Source: Astrocystis sublimbata
Taxonomy: Eukaryota; Ascomycota; Sordariomycetes; Xylariales; Xylariaceae
DNA: 64,000 nt
Direction of reading: 5' to 3'
NCBI GenBank assembly: GCA_022453515.1
Contig: JAJNNY010000033.1
Coordinates: 124,001-188,000, forward strand
The position numbers were made by a program, and so were the translations under genes. Below are positions 35,935-47,584 of the stretch, piece after piece. Positions within the stretch are counted from its first letter, which is position 1. The number at the start of each line of letters is the position of its first letter. The notes under the pieces are model-generated. The model did not search any database. It was not told the DNA's origin and was given only the letters and a program-made list of their open reading frames with translations.

Positions 35935-36227
35935 CCTCTTGTCTTAGAACGCTGATACCGCATGACCCCCAAAGTTGATATAGCTCTTGTTTAGAATCTG
36001 ATTAATTCTTCTGCGGCGCCGCTTCTACCCCCCGAGTGACCTTGGATGCATAGCCGACGACCTCTTGAGGTCGACGACTCCTTACATAAGCCGCGGTCGT
36101 CTCCCCCTTGCCTGGCCGTACAGCGACCTCGAAAGATAAAAGCAACGAAAGCTGTATCCGCGTCAGCTCTCCTGTCAACAAGTTTGCTTCGTGCCAAGCA
36201 TTGCGTTCGTTCTTGATTTCCCAAACC

Positions 36228-38302
36228 ATGACCGCTGAAGAAGATGCGATGAATGCGTTTCAGCGGCAACGCCAGAGGAGGTTTCACCGCAGATCCAGAA
36301 ACGGCTGCGTAACAGTAAGTGAAGTCTTGATTCGTCCCATTTACTTTTTTCAACTGCCGAGACGAGCCCCTCCCGGTTGGCCTGCAGCCCTAAATGGTAG
36401 ACGGTACTAACATTGTGTTACAGTGTAAGGCGAAACACATTCGCTGTGATGAGAGGAAACCACTTTGGTAAGCACCCTAAGGCTGCGTGCGTATACACGC
36501 ATGGTATTGCCGTATCGGTAACACCACCTAGTGTCCCCCCGCTTCGCATATCTTCACTGTCATACTGCCGTGTATCGTCCCTCGGCCAGCGCGGCTGGCT
36601 TTGCCTCGCAGCCTCACCCCGAGCCTGGGGGGCTTCTTCTCTACCCAGCGGCGGATCCATTCTCTCACATCTGATTGCTGTCTGTGTCTTAGCTTACACC
36701 TTTGCAGCACATTTTGTCTTCGACATGGTGGATCTTGTCAATATCAGATTGACGAAAACCCCAACGTGACGAACGCACCAGCCGGATCGAAGGTCATGCC
36801 CACAAGTGAAGGGCCTCAGGATGGGGTCGTTGCAGGGAGCCTAGGTCCGATCCAAATACATGATAGCTTAATGGATCCGTTCGCTGGGACTCAATATGAG
36901 ATGCCATACAAATCACGATCTCTCTTTTATTTATGTATGGTTCACCTGTCAGGCATGCGTTTGCTATCCAATGAAGCTGACCCTTTCAATCCAGTCGCGA
37001 GCACCAGAGTATTATACAGATCCAGGGTTGAGAGAGACCACGATTCATTCCTGTAAAGACGCAATTTTCCCGGTCATGATTTTCTCCGTCACTAATTGCA
37101 GAGTGCAGCGTACACCGAGCTCTATCACACCCGGGATTTCTCCACGCGGCTCTGCTCTTAACTACATTGCACTGGGCCTGGCATACGGGGGATGTCGAGC
37201 AGTTTCGAGTTCCTTATCTTTACCATAAGGTCCAAGCCATACGATTTGTCAACGAACAATTGAAAGATTTGGAAAGCGCTGCTAGTGACGGCACTATTGC
37301 AGTTGTGGCAAGCCTGGCGGTTATGGAGGTATGATGTGTGCGACAATGGTGTACAAGGCATATTGCTAACTTGTCCAAGAACTCGCTCGGGTCGACCGAA
37401 GCTGTATCGTCACACTTGCAGGGTCTCGCAAGGATCAAAGACTTGCAAGGTATCGAAAGATGCCCCAGAAGCATGGGCCTCCTTCAACGCTTGATAGCCA
37501 TGTAAGCGTGGTGATACACTAGATCAAGATCACACAGTTTGGGCTAATACTTCTTACCAGGGCAGCTCGGTGCGTGTCAAGTCGACCAGTGTGGGACATG
37601 CTGAATATCAGCCGTACCGACGATGTCCACCAATCCATCATCATCTCACTGCTCCGAATTGCCTTGCGGCCGATCTACAGCGTGCCTACTCTGAGCGGTG
37701 CTGATGGCCCCACGGAACCTCTTGCGGAAGTCTTAGCGAAAAACACCCCTCCTCCTCGGACGAGTGATATTCATACACTACCATCACATCGCACAGTGGA
37801 TGCTAGCAGATCTGAATTCATTGCTTGCTACATGTATCTTTACATGATTCTGCGCGAAAACGACATCGACTCGTTTCTGGTCGAATGGTTTATAGAACAA
37901 CTGCTCGCTGATGTGTGTCGTACTGAAGCGCTCATGCAGAAGGGGCAATATAGCCAGTCACTCTGGTTCTGGACTGTCATGTTCGGGGCCTGTGCGGCCT
38001 ACTCGACGAAGACCTACTCGGCAACGGAGCAGGCACATATGAAAATGCTGAAGGACGTATACCTTGACAAGATCAACATGGCCAGTCAGCTCCTAAAACT
38101 TAGAAACTGGGAGGGAGCGAAATCGGTTTTGCGTCTCTTCGCTTGGGAAGATGAGTTCGACGGCGAGTCAGAGATACAGGCAATATGGGAAGAAGCAGTG
38201 TTCTTTTGGGGGAATAACGGGAAACGACCCGCAACAAAGTACTTGGAATATATACCCTCCCTGAGTTTGCGCCCGGCGGCCGATGCGGGCATCACAACTT
38301 AG
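36228..38302 (+). CDS. Zn(II)2Cys6 transcription factor, classical N-terminal cluster
   Basis: Predicted nuclear regulator; targets unknown. Six exons close in phase: 36228-36314, 36424-36467, 36708-37052, 37109-37328, 37380-37501 and 37561-38302, giving 519 aa. The zinc cluster is textbook: C27-x2-C30-x6-C37-x6-C44-x2-C47-x6-C54, assembled across two introns, one after GCVT and one inside the C44 codon. The body fits the Fungal_trans_2/DUF3468 type of regulator: HPGFLHAALLLTTLHWAW, LYHKVQAIRFVNEQL, and a helical C-terminus with ECxx-like YMILRENDIDSFLVEWF. The splice at 37053-37108 uses the second AG (GTGCAG) because the first does not keep phase. A further 60-nt in-phase intron inside exon 3 (about 36937-36996) is possible. 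The start codon is the first ATG of the exon, with an RQRQRRFHRRSRNG basic lead-in. Confidence 0.85.
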
Positions 38303-40452
38303 TACTTTAACGTAGGCCGGCTGGGGCGAGCATCATTGGAGGAGAAAGCAGAAAGAGAGGCAGAGAGAGTCATGAGAGTCATGTGAGCCATGAGTGTGCG
38401 ATATTAATGGAGGGTACATAGTTGCATCTACCTACCGACCTAACCATGACGATATTGGGACATCGAGCTTTACGACAAAGGAGGTAATGCACCAAACCGG
38501 ATCATCGGCAGTTGGGCCGAGGCTGAGTTAAGAAACTATGGTTTCTTTTATTAAAGCTTTTGACTTTACGATTACTCCTGGTGTTGTAGCCCCATGTTAT
38601 ATGCCAATCGAGAGAAATGTGAATCGTGTCCTTTGTTGCCCTTGGCTGCCGTCAACCGGGCGGTGGTGGTATACGCTCTGCTCGTTGTCACACGCACCAT
38701 CGAAAGCGGGCTGTCATTTTTCTCTGTGTATGGCAGGGAGGACGACAGGGAGGACAGCACGTTGTTCGGATGAGACCTTCCAAGCTTGACTTCGACGGCA
38801 TTGCACTAAGGCCTGCCCGCAATAAAAGCATACGGGAAGTGGAGTGAAAGAGAGCACACTCGGCGCTTCTCAGCCAATTCACACAAGATCGATTGATTAA
38901 TTGAAGCGCCGCCTTTGCCAGCGAAGCACAGCCGTAGCATCGAAAACCCCCCCATTACGTTCGGGCAAATGGACACCGATGACGAGACGAACATAGGATC
39001 TCCAAGCAATGCGGTGAATAGACACGACGACGCGGTTGTACTTGGTACACGATGCGCTTAGCACGCCGGGTACTACGTGAGGTGAGGAGGTGTGTCACGA
39101 CCAAGATTTTCGTGGGCTTCCGGACTAGCATTCCTTCGGTGCTGCAGTGATGCGTTGTCGCTGCAGCCAAAGCACTCGGCCAGGCATTGATTGGCTCTGG
39201 TCGGCGCTCACCTGCCCACTCTGCGGCCACGGCCTGGGGCATCTGGGTCCGCGGCTATGAGACACAACCTATCGTGAGTGCAGGCGGCGCGGGAGGTGCA
39301 GAGAGAGAGGGGAAGGTCCCTCGCAGACCACCTTCAGCTGATAGGGGGCACGACCAATGTGACGGCCGCATGAGGAGCGCCGAGGACGTGTCAGCGGTAG
39401 GGGAAGGGGCAGGGGAAGGGGACGAGGGGACGAGGGGACGAGGGGAAACGCGAGGGAAAAGAAGACGGTGAAAAGAAAGAAAAGAAAAAAAAGAGTGGCA
39501 CGGTATACCGCCTGTATTATTGGCGATTGGTATAATTACACACAATCTGCGAGGTCATTTCACACGACAGCAAATCAAGGCTGTGTCGGAGCAGAGCAGA
39601 GCAGAGCAGGCGCAGTGTTGGCTTACATAGCATGCTGCAGCGCGACCAATTCGAGCAGGTCAGGGCAAAAGTGCGCTGCCGATGACGAAGGGCAGAAGAA
39701 GGGCAAGACCCGGTCCGCGCCAGGAATGGCCAGCGAAGCAATGCGTGGGAAGCGCCAGCACTGCGCGTCGCAGGAGTCTTCGCGCCTGGGCAGGGGACTA
39801 GTGGGGGCCACTAGCAGGGTGTCCCCTTGTGCGCTGCTGCTGCACCTCGCTGCACCAAATGGCATCTCTGGGCCTGAACTGGGATGAATCGCTGGCATCG
39901 CTGGCATTGCTGGCATCGTCCCCGCCCGCTCCGCTACCATACGACAGCTTCACATCCTGTGGACTCACAATAAAACCCTGGTGGTCCCTCTCCGTGCCCA
40001 ACTTCGCTCCCTCCCTCCTATTTCCCAGCCCAACATACCAAAGCACACAGAGAATACACACAGACAATTGTTTCTGCCCAACTGCCCAACTACGCTGCCT
40101 AACGACTCTCCTCCCCCACTGTTCCATACTCCCAGGCCAATCGAGTCCTCCGACCCTCACACCTTGTCATCGCTCAGTTGCTGCTCTCTCACATCATATA
40201 CGCGACCCTCAGTCCCGCAACCCCAAGGATCTCTCTCCCAGGCCGTACTCTTCCATCTAGCGTTGACCTACCCCAGGAGTTCAACTCAATATACCTTGGT
40301 CACCGACAACCAATTTTCTTGCAGCCCACAGGAGGATCCCATCGTTCCTAGTTGGTCGAGAATCCAGTCTCACACAGACCCTCGAGGAATTGATGGCCGT
40401 TGTTTTGCCACAGGATTACTACAGGACCAGATTTATATGCCAAAGGACCTAA
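38303..40452. other. Intergenic and probable long leader of the C2H2 gene
   Basis: No supported gene. GAGGGGAC tandem units lie at about 39420-39450 and GAGCA repeats at 39590-39610. From about 39990 to 40450 the plus strand is pyrimidine-rich with many CCCA words, which looks like a long 5' leader. Several short upstream open frames lie in it. Confidence 0.5.
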
Positions 40453-43400
40453 ATGGCTACCATGATTGCACCACGAGACAATATGGCTGCTTTCAACTCC
40501 TTAGATCTTGAGGATGTCCACACTCCCGCGAGGTATTTTGCATTGATTTTTCTTTCTTTCTCAACCGGAGTTTTGGGTCGTCGTTTGATTTAAACAAGTC
40601 ATGTCGAGCGATACACAATGTATGTTTTCTTTTACTGTCTTGCATGCGTTTCGGGGGCAAGTGCTCCAAATCCGGAAGACTATCACAGACCAGGAACTCC
40701 GCACCAGGAGAAACCGGTTTGAAACTCATACCCAGGGAACTTGATCGCCGGACATTTCCATATGGACGACCTCCCGGGTCTCAGAACCGTGGATGTATTT
40801 CCACCATGGAGAACCAGAGTCCGCAGCATGGCTGCTAGGCACTTGTTGCTGGACACAAAATATATTTTACAGACTACCATGTCTAAGCAACCGTAAGTCT
40901 CGACCATTACAGCGCCTTTACCATCGAACGGAAGGATTTTCATACCGGCTTTTTTCACCTGAGGATATGTCTCGAGTTGCAACCCCTGGATTTTGAACGC
41001 CGGAATGGACCCAGCCCAGCAGGCCAACGCTGCCTCCGAAAATGCAAATTTGACCGCCGATGTGCACCCCGGATCAATTCGTATCGTTCGCAAACCACAT
41101 GTTTTTCGTATCCTTCCCGCTGCATTGCTTGGCTTTGTCAAGCATTGGTGTTACCACGACCAAGCCTGGAGAACATCTGGAAATTTGCCCCAACATGGAT
41201 TACAAAAAGCAGGCCGCTTTTTCAACCTGAGGATTTAAGCCACGGAATTTTTCTGCGTACACCTATATCCAGTGCCTGGTCGGCCGTTCACACCTGGAAT
41301 CTCTGGACCCACATCTACCTGTGAAATAGACTTGTTGACTCAACCTGCTCAACCCGCCAACGCCTTTCACCATGGTCTCCATTTTAGCCGTCCATTGATT
41401 TCAACCCAGGAACCTTTCACATTCTACGCCCGGATACCAACACCCAGGATCTGGGTGGGATACTAGTGTTTCATTTGTACTTTCCACTGGATCTTATGGA
41501 CGGGGCTTGATCTTGACGGTCGTACTTATACTCCGGATAATGAACCTGGGACAATCTGGCCTCCGCGTCATCGTGGGATGATGCATCAGTTCGGTCTGTA
41601 CACAGTGGCCCGATCCGCCTTTGAATGTACCCAAAGCTAACCAGACTCATCAACAGGACAAAGTTGTAGTAGACTGGTGCAATATTTTCTTTTGTTGTTG
41701 TATTGCTGTTGTTGTTGTTGTTGTCTTCTTCGTCTCATCATTGGGTAAAGCGAAATCGCACACTAACCACGCCCTCAGTGACTATAGTACATACTCCCAA
41801 GGAAATTTGCTCTCTGCTACCAGTGGACATTTCATTTACTCTCAAACAGCACATACAGACCTCAATGGTCAAGTATGGGACGCTCCAGCAGAAGGCACAC
41901 AGGACTTTCACGGAGAAGAAGACTTTCATTTCTCCTATGGACAGATTACCCCCACAGGACAGGACCAGAATGAAGCCCTGGATGATATGACCAGCAAATG
42001 GATTGCTTCAGAGCATGCGATGCCTACCTCTGAGTCTATGAGGCGCATCAGCTCTCAAAGTTCATCGCGGAGCTCCAAGAACAGGATTATGAAGGCTTCA
42101 TCGCACAAGAGCCGCCCTCGGATACTGTCCACTGTGTCCCAAGGCCACCACATGCCTGATTTTGACTTGACAGCCACTCCCTCAGTGGATGGATATCTTC
42201 TACAGGACGATGCCCAGTCCGTGGCATCGTCTAACATGTACTATCCGTTGTCCATGGGCGCCGGCTTGCCACTGGATCTGCCCACAGATGGAATTTCGTA
42301 CTCCCCATCACTGTTTGCGTCAGGCTTAACGCACCAGCATATTGACCCTGCACATATGCAGCTGAAATTCGACCCGAATGTCGCAGGTAATTCTCCCAGT
42401 GCTTCGTGGGGCTCTCTCAGCCCAGAATCTCGGATTTCTTCACCTGGAATTCCCGAGGACACATGGTCTTCTTCAGTTCACATGGACACGTCGCCGACAC
42501 ACACTAATGACTCTTCTCCAGCCATGGACGGAACGTCACCTAGGTATGTTTTTGGACTTTCTGCACGGACATTCCGAACTTCGTCTGACTCAGATGCCTT
42601 ACCAGTCTTGATCGCCAAATGGGCATGATGACCACCGACGATATCAATGGACAAGTTCTTGCAGAGGACATGTTTGCATTGTCGCCTTCCTTCACTCGCC
42701 GTCCTAGTGCCGATAATGAGTCTTCTGCTCGGGACCACCCATTGTATAAGAATGCGTTTCCCAAACCGGATGGACTTTTCCACTGCCCATGGGAGGGACA
42801 GGCTAGCTGCAACCACAAGCCCGAGAAGCTTAAGTGCAACTACGAGTATGAGTCCCTGCCATCTACCATCAATGACGTACGCGCCCTAACCGTTATGCCT
42901 CACAGCAAATTCGTCGACTCTCACCTGAAGCCATACCGTTGCAAGGCCGAGGCTTGTGAGAATGCGCGCTTCTCCTCCACGGCTTGCCTATTGCGCCATG
43001 AGCGTGAGGCGCATGCCATGCATGGCCATGGTGACAAGCCCTATCTCTGCACATACGAGGGATGTGAACGTGCCATCCCCGGGAATGGATTTCCGCGGCA
43101 ATGGAACTTGAGAGATCACATGCGACGCGTTCACAATGACAACGGCAACACTCTTAGCACACACAACGGCTCGTTGCAAACTGGCCACGATCATTCCCCC
43201 CATTCAACAAAGGGCCGAAAGCGAAAGAACAAGGACTCCATTGATTCAAGCTCTAGCAGCCGCAAGCAGGCATCTAAGTCTGCCCAAGCAGCAGAAGCAG
43301 CCGCCGCCGCCAAGGCCGCAGAGCAGCCGTTGATCGAGGAGTGGTACCAACACCAAAAAGCCCTACAGAGCTACCTGCAGGCATATAGTAGTCCGGATGC

Positions 43401-43536
43401 ATTTGATCATATTCAAGGTCTAGGCGATGCTACAGAGCACATGGAGGCCATGGGGAAAATTTCGAAGAAGTTGCACCATACCAAGAAGAGCTCCCGGGAT
43501 ACTTATCGACGCTCATATGGACATCACCTTGGCTGA
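40453..43536 (+). CDS. C2H2 zinc-finger transcription factor with a very long first intron
   Basis: Predicted nuclear DNA-binding regulator. My model has four exons in consistent phase: 40453-40532, 41779-42543, 42606-42845 and 42906-43536, giving 571 aa. Exon 1 (MAAFNSLDLEDVHTPA from its third ATG at 40483) and the 1246-nt first intron are inferred from phase and splice signals (AGGTATTT donor; CACTAAC branch and CTCAG acceptor at 41778). The other junctions are firm. Two fingers are visible: C374-x4-C379-x13-H393-x4-H398 and C410-x4-C415-x17-H433-x4-H438, the second unusually long. They are preceded by HCPW...CNYDKFVDSHLKPYRC, which may form a partial third finger. A basic KGRKRKNK patch follows, then a Gln/Ala segment (AQAAEAAAAAKAAEQP). 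The layout reminds me of Con7-type conidiation regulators, from memory and not checked. Confidence 0.8.
41704..41724. repeat. TTG trinucleotide repeat in an intron
   Basis: About seven TTG/TGT units near the 3' end of the predicted first intron of the C2H2 gene. Confidence 0.8.
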
Positions 43537-44687
43537 ATGAAGGATAGCCCAAGTGTCGGCAATATTAGTGATTGCCGCTATTCATACAACACCTCCACCC
43601 CGCAACTTTTGCGCAATCGTGCGGCAATTGTGAGCAGGCTCGGTCTCTGGAATCGCAAGTGCATTCGCTGAAGTTTACCATCTCTCAGCCCATTGACCGA
43701 CACAAACGCCTACCGTAGCGTCTTGTCGACAATAACGTGGGATCTCACTCGCGTTATCTGGGCTGCTTGGCCGAGCAACTTGGCACAGGAGCAATCCAAG
43801 GGCCATAGAACTGCATGCCTGCATGTCCTTTGAAACCGAACCAATGTGTCCAATGGAAATGTCCTGGGTCGAAGGATGATGAGCCAGAGGTCGGACTACC
43901 TTACACCAATGCTTCAGGATGAGCGATCATCGCTACTTACCAGAAGAGGAACCGGCGCCGCGATGGCGGCTACGTTCTGCGATTGAAAGTTTGGATTGTT
44001 TTCTATTTTTTTTTCTTGATTTTTGTAAGATCTCGATGCCTACAAGGCACAGGGGATGGATCTATGGGGGCGCCAGTGGTCGATTGCTAATCAGTGGCTA
44101 TTCTATCTGCTTCCGTCCAAAGGGGGGGCGGATTTTGTCAATTGTTTAAAGGTCTGCATGCAAATGCGATATGGTTATTGGTTTTTGTCGGGATCAACAT
44201 TGTGATCTAAATAGGAAAGGCGTTTTCACATTGGGATACAGTACAGAATATTTGACCTAGCTTGATTGGAATTAGATTTGCTTTGAACAGTATCAATTAC
44301 GATGCCGGGCTTGCGCCTGTGACTGTGGTTCTGGTTGTTTTGGAGGAGCGATAATATATCATATATCTATGGTATGACATTTATCGCCAGAGGCGACTAT
44401 TGAGACGTCTCGTATGTTGCTAATTCTAGCTATCTCGTAGTGCTTGCTGAGTTCATAGCGTAATCATCATTCCCACCCTGAACCTCAAAACAAAGTAATG
44501 TATACGTCTATCTAGCGCTACCCAGTAGCACATAGACAACTCGAACAGTTCGTATCATACGCCTCGTTCACTGTCATTCTATATACATGTGAGAAAAGAA
44601 AGTGACAGGCCAATTATGAAGGAGATTCCTTGATTGCTCAACCAGTTCATCACTTCATCGTGTCACCTCATTTTCGAATATGACGAA
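43537..44687. other. Convergent intergenic, no gene seen
   Basis: 3' flanks of the C2H2 gene (plus) and the rhodopsin-type gene (minus). AT-rich, with no supported coding region. Confidence 0.5.
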
Positions 44688-46173
44688 TCAAGAATCTCTG
44701 TCGCGTCTTGGGATTTCGGATACGATATCACCAGGGAACGGTCTTGCGTCTTGGTCAATCCTATGTAACGGTAACACACTGGAGTCAGCACTTTCCACTG
44801 ATGGTAATCAAGGTCCAGTGACGCAGCAGCTTATAGACAATTCCGGTACTAAGGCGGACGGACTATGAAGACGTGCTGTGCCTTCGACAAGTGCCGAAAG
44901 GGCAGTCAAGAGACTTCGGCCACTTACCCAGTCTAGTAGGTAGATAGCCAATGAAGAACGGCTTTGTGGCGGGAACCGAGGCGCATATCTTGGGAAAGAG
45001 ATTCTGGTCAGATACTTCGTTCTCGATAGTATTAAGGGGCACAGGAAGACGCCCGGCAGCTGAAAAACCTACGATGCCCAAGTGAAGCTCCAGCAAGCTA
45101 GCGAGCCAGACGTGCCAGGCTCGCCAGGTTATGTCAAATTGTGGATCGGTATATTGAAGATACGAGAAATAGGTTCGGACGATACCTATCGAGCTCGCAA
45201 CGAGCCCGATGCCGAAAAGACTGATCACGACTATGCGATGTCTTGTGGGTATGTCTAGCGCTAGGGTTGTGTGGATAGGTAGAAGTACGACGACAAAGTC
45301 CGTGAGCGTGTTGATAACGTTCGCGACCATAAGATGTATTTCTTCGTTGATGCACTTTCTTGGGCCAAAAGTGAGCATCCAGGCTGCGGAGATGGGCCTG
45401 GTTTTTTGGTCAGCTAATACTTTCCAACGGTGCTGGTGAGTTATAGAGATCTCTACGTACCGGCATTGGAAAACTTCTACTATGATGACGATAAGGGCGT
45501 TGATGGTGATAAAAACCGCCAGTACCATAACAGCTGCGCCCTCGGCCTTGCTACTGGACGCGGTGGTCAAGCGTCGAACCATAGCGAGCATAGAAAGTTT
45601 TGTCAAACTTGTGGCCAGGTCGAACAGGAACAGAGTTATAAGCCTGTGCCGTATTAGCACTTGCCTGCGGTGATTCGATATAGGTACAATACATGAGCTG
45701 GATGTTTGGAGTTATATACTCTGGCTCGATGTCCCAGAAGTGGCGACCCCATTGAAGAGTTCCTCTTCACATCTCGCATTAGAACCGATACTCAAAGGTG
45801 AAAATACAGAAAATACAGATTTCAAAAGTCCGCAGCGGGCACGTGAGGAGCTTGCAGCGAGCGTACTGTGTGACAGCACCAGCGATGGTGAACCCGACCG
45901 CGGGAATCTATTTCGTGTTAGCTTGTTGGCCGTCTGGTTCGGCTGAGGTAGCTGACATACATATGCCATGCATATTAACAGATCATCGAGGCCAAATGAG
46001 TTCGTTAATCTCTTGCGTGAGTACAGGCGAACAGCTAGTACCAGTGTGACCGGGACTAGCACCAATGAGCCGATGATTGCACCCGCAGTAGCATTCGACT
46101 CTGGATTGATGTAGTTTGGCCTCGGCCAGTTCTTAATGACTTCGAGCGGAGGGACCTTCATCCTTGCTTTCAA
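44688..46173 (-). CDS. Fungal rhodopsin-domain seven-helix membrane protein (PTH11-like)
   Basis: Predicted integral membrane protein of the Fung_rhodopsin superfamily, which includes PTH11-like putative receptors; ligand unknown. Seven exons close in phase: 46173-45961, 45907-45867, 45764-45693, 45643-45461, 45397-45073, 44988-44928 and 44797-44688, giving 334 aa. Hydrophobic segments begin with AGAIIGSLVLVPVTLVLAVRLYSR, then IPAVGFTIAGAV, LITLFLFDLATSLTKLSML, VMVLAVFITINALIVIIVEVF, the ANVINTLTDFVVVLLPI helix, and ISLFGIGLVASSIGIVRTY. Family landmarks are GLDDLLICMA, FQCRPISAAWM...KCINEE and LGIICASVPATKPFF. One intron is only 49 nt. If the GTAAGT at 44927 is not spliced, translation runs on to a stop at 44863 (319 aa). 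I prefer the spliced form because the last exon keeps phase and reads as a polar tail. There is no CFEM domain. Confidence 0.8.
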
Positions 46174-47584
46174 CAGCTCAGGTAGTTTGCATTAAGAGGA
46201 CGGAGAGAGGTAGTTCGTGGCCATTCGATTTGGAGATACGCAGTGAGGTTGTGTCTACCATAGATACCTATTGAATCGGGTCCCCAGCAAGCTTATACAG
46301 AGACGGCCTTGGAGCCTGGAACACGGCCCAGCTGACGGGTCTGAGAACGCATGCGGCTAGTTGTTCAGTTTCCCCCCCCATCTAGCCTTACGTAGTAGCC
46401 ATTGGATAGATTGTGAGTAGATGTGATCAACTCGAACAAGCTAGGTAGATCCAAGAATCTTGGATCGTTACATATATGCTTTGGTATGTCGTTGATCGGA
46501 ATAGACGGTACGAGCTAGCACCAGTTTTTGGCTAAGCAAACACTACCTACTCAGGTCAAGACCAGGGGTTGCGAGTCAAGGTTGCATAGAGCGGGTGTCG
46601 CACTCGAGGCACTACCGCATATATATTCTTCAGCAGAAACAAGTTACTGGGGTTGAGCGCTAGTGATGTCTCACAATGATCAAGATGGGTTTTGCAACAT
46701 TTGCATATCCTCTTTAGAAATATGAACTCGTCCAATGGATCCTTCTGCCCTGTGCCATATTATATGTTTGCTTGACAACAGTCTGGATGCGCAGGCTCGA
46801 TACGTAGCTGACTGGCCTTGGTCGATACAGCGGACAGACCCGAGCCAGGTGAGCGAGAGGCCATACCGAACCAGTGTGACGACGATTCCATCATCAGTCG
46901 CTGTTGCTCGACAGAATCTAATCTCGTGTTGCAGGTACACTATCATCACACCGTCAACGGTGGCCCGCCATTCGTTATCTCATGTTCACGTTTCACGTCT
47001 GAATCGGTGTGAGTCAGTTGCCGCGAGTACCATGCTGGTCACATTCTGCATGAAACAGTGTTCACAGACGACAGTGGCGAGAGTGGCTGTGTGAAGGTCG
47101 ATAACGGCTTCCAAGTGTTCTCAGGGTGGCATTGAGAGCGCCCAATACCACCTCGATGAGAGTCGAAATGTCAAATTCATCCGAATACATGAGATGCCAA
47201 AGTCTACGAGGTTGGATGCAACAGCGCCACGAATGTTTTAGGCTATCTCAAATATACGACTTGATGACATGTTCTGTCGCGTGGAGTGCCCGTATATGGC
47301 CTAGCACCTGGGCAGAGGCCGGCCGGGAGGTCCACGGGTGTCGTCACCTGCCATGTATGTAGGTGTGCTTAGGTACAAACGGCACGTCTAGGTGCTACCT
47401 ACGTAGGTGTGCTTTGGGCCGTGGGCCACACAAAATAAAACTGCGGGGCCGAATTGAAATACCTAGGTCCAACTCCAACTGAGCAAGCCCATTTCTTCCC
47501 CCCTCCCTTCCCTTCACCCTCATCAACCAACGAACGCAGAAATCCTCACCATTAGAGAGCAATATCTATTGGAAGACTGTCAAG
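46174..47584. other. Divergent intergenic between rhodopsin-type gene and RPL1
   Basis: No supported gene; a 119-aa plus-strand frame at 46735-47094 was rejected. CCTACC/TAGGTG motifs occur at 47355-47405. The last 100 bases are pyrimidine-rich (see separate entry). Confidence 0.5.
47491..47535 (+). promoter_or_regulatory. Pyrimidine-rich leader/promoter of RPL1
   Basis: A CT tract (CTTCCCCCCTCCCTTCCC) ends about 70 bases before the RPL1 start codon. CT-rich elements at transcription starts are common in highly expressed filamentous-fungal genes, including ribosomal protein genes. The assignment is from composition and position only. Confidence 0.4.

Larger units (their letters stand above)
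31464..36227. other. Long intergenic region with TAGG-repeat cluster
   Basis: Nearly 5 kb with no supported gene, apart from probable 5' exon(s) of the minus-strand gene near 31464-31600. A dense TAGGTAGG/CCTACC cluster spans about 33120-33290. The region 33590-34700 is AT-rich. An AACCAG repeat with an adjacent 12-bp inverted repeat lies at 35586-35652, and a CATA tetranucleotide run at about 35886-35934. A 187-aa minus-strand open frame at 32150-32713 was rejected as non-coding. Confidence 0.5.

Noticed and set aside
35880..35940. CATA array as a CRISPR-like or spaced repeat
   Set aside because: Units are directly adjacent with no spacers; it is a simple microsatellite in a eukaryotic genome.
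26200..43536. Secondary-metabolite biosynthetic cluster around the transcription factors
   Set aside because: No polyketide synthase, NRPS, terpene cyclase, P450 or dedicated transporter is found in or near the interval.
44680..44868. Small plus-strand gene (62 aa) at the 3' end of the rhodopsin-type gene
   Set aside because: It mirrors the predicted last exon of the minus-strand gene, which is in phase with the spliced frame; the sense reading is preferred.
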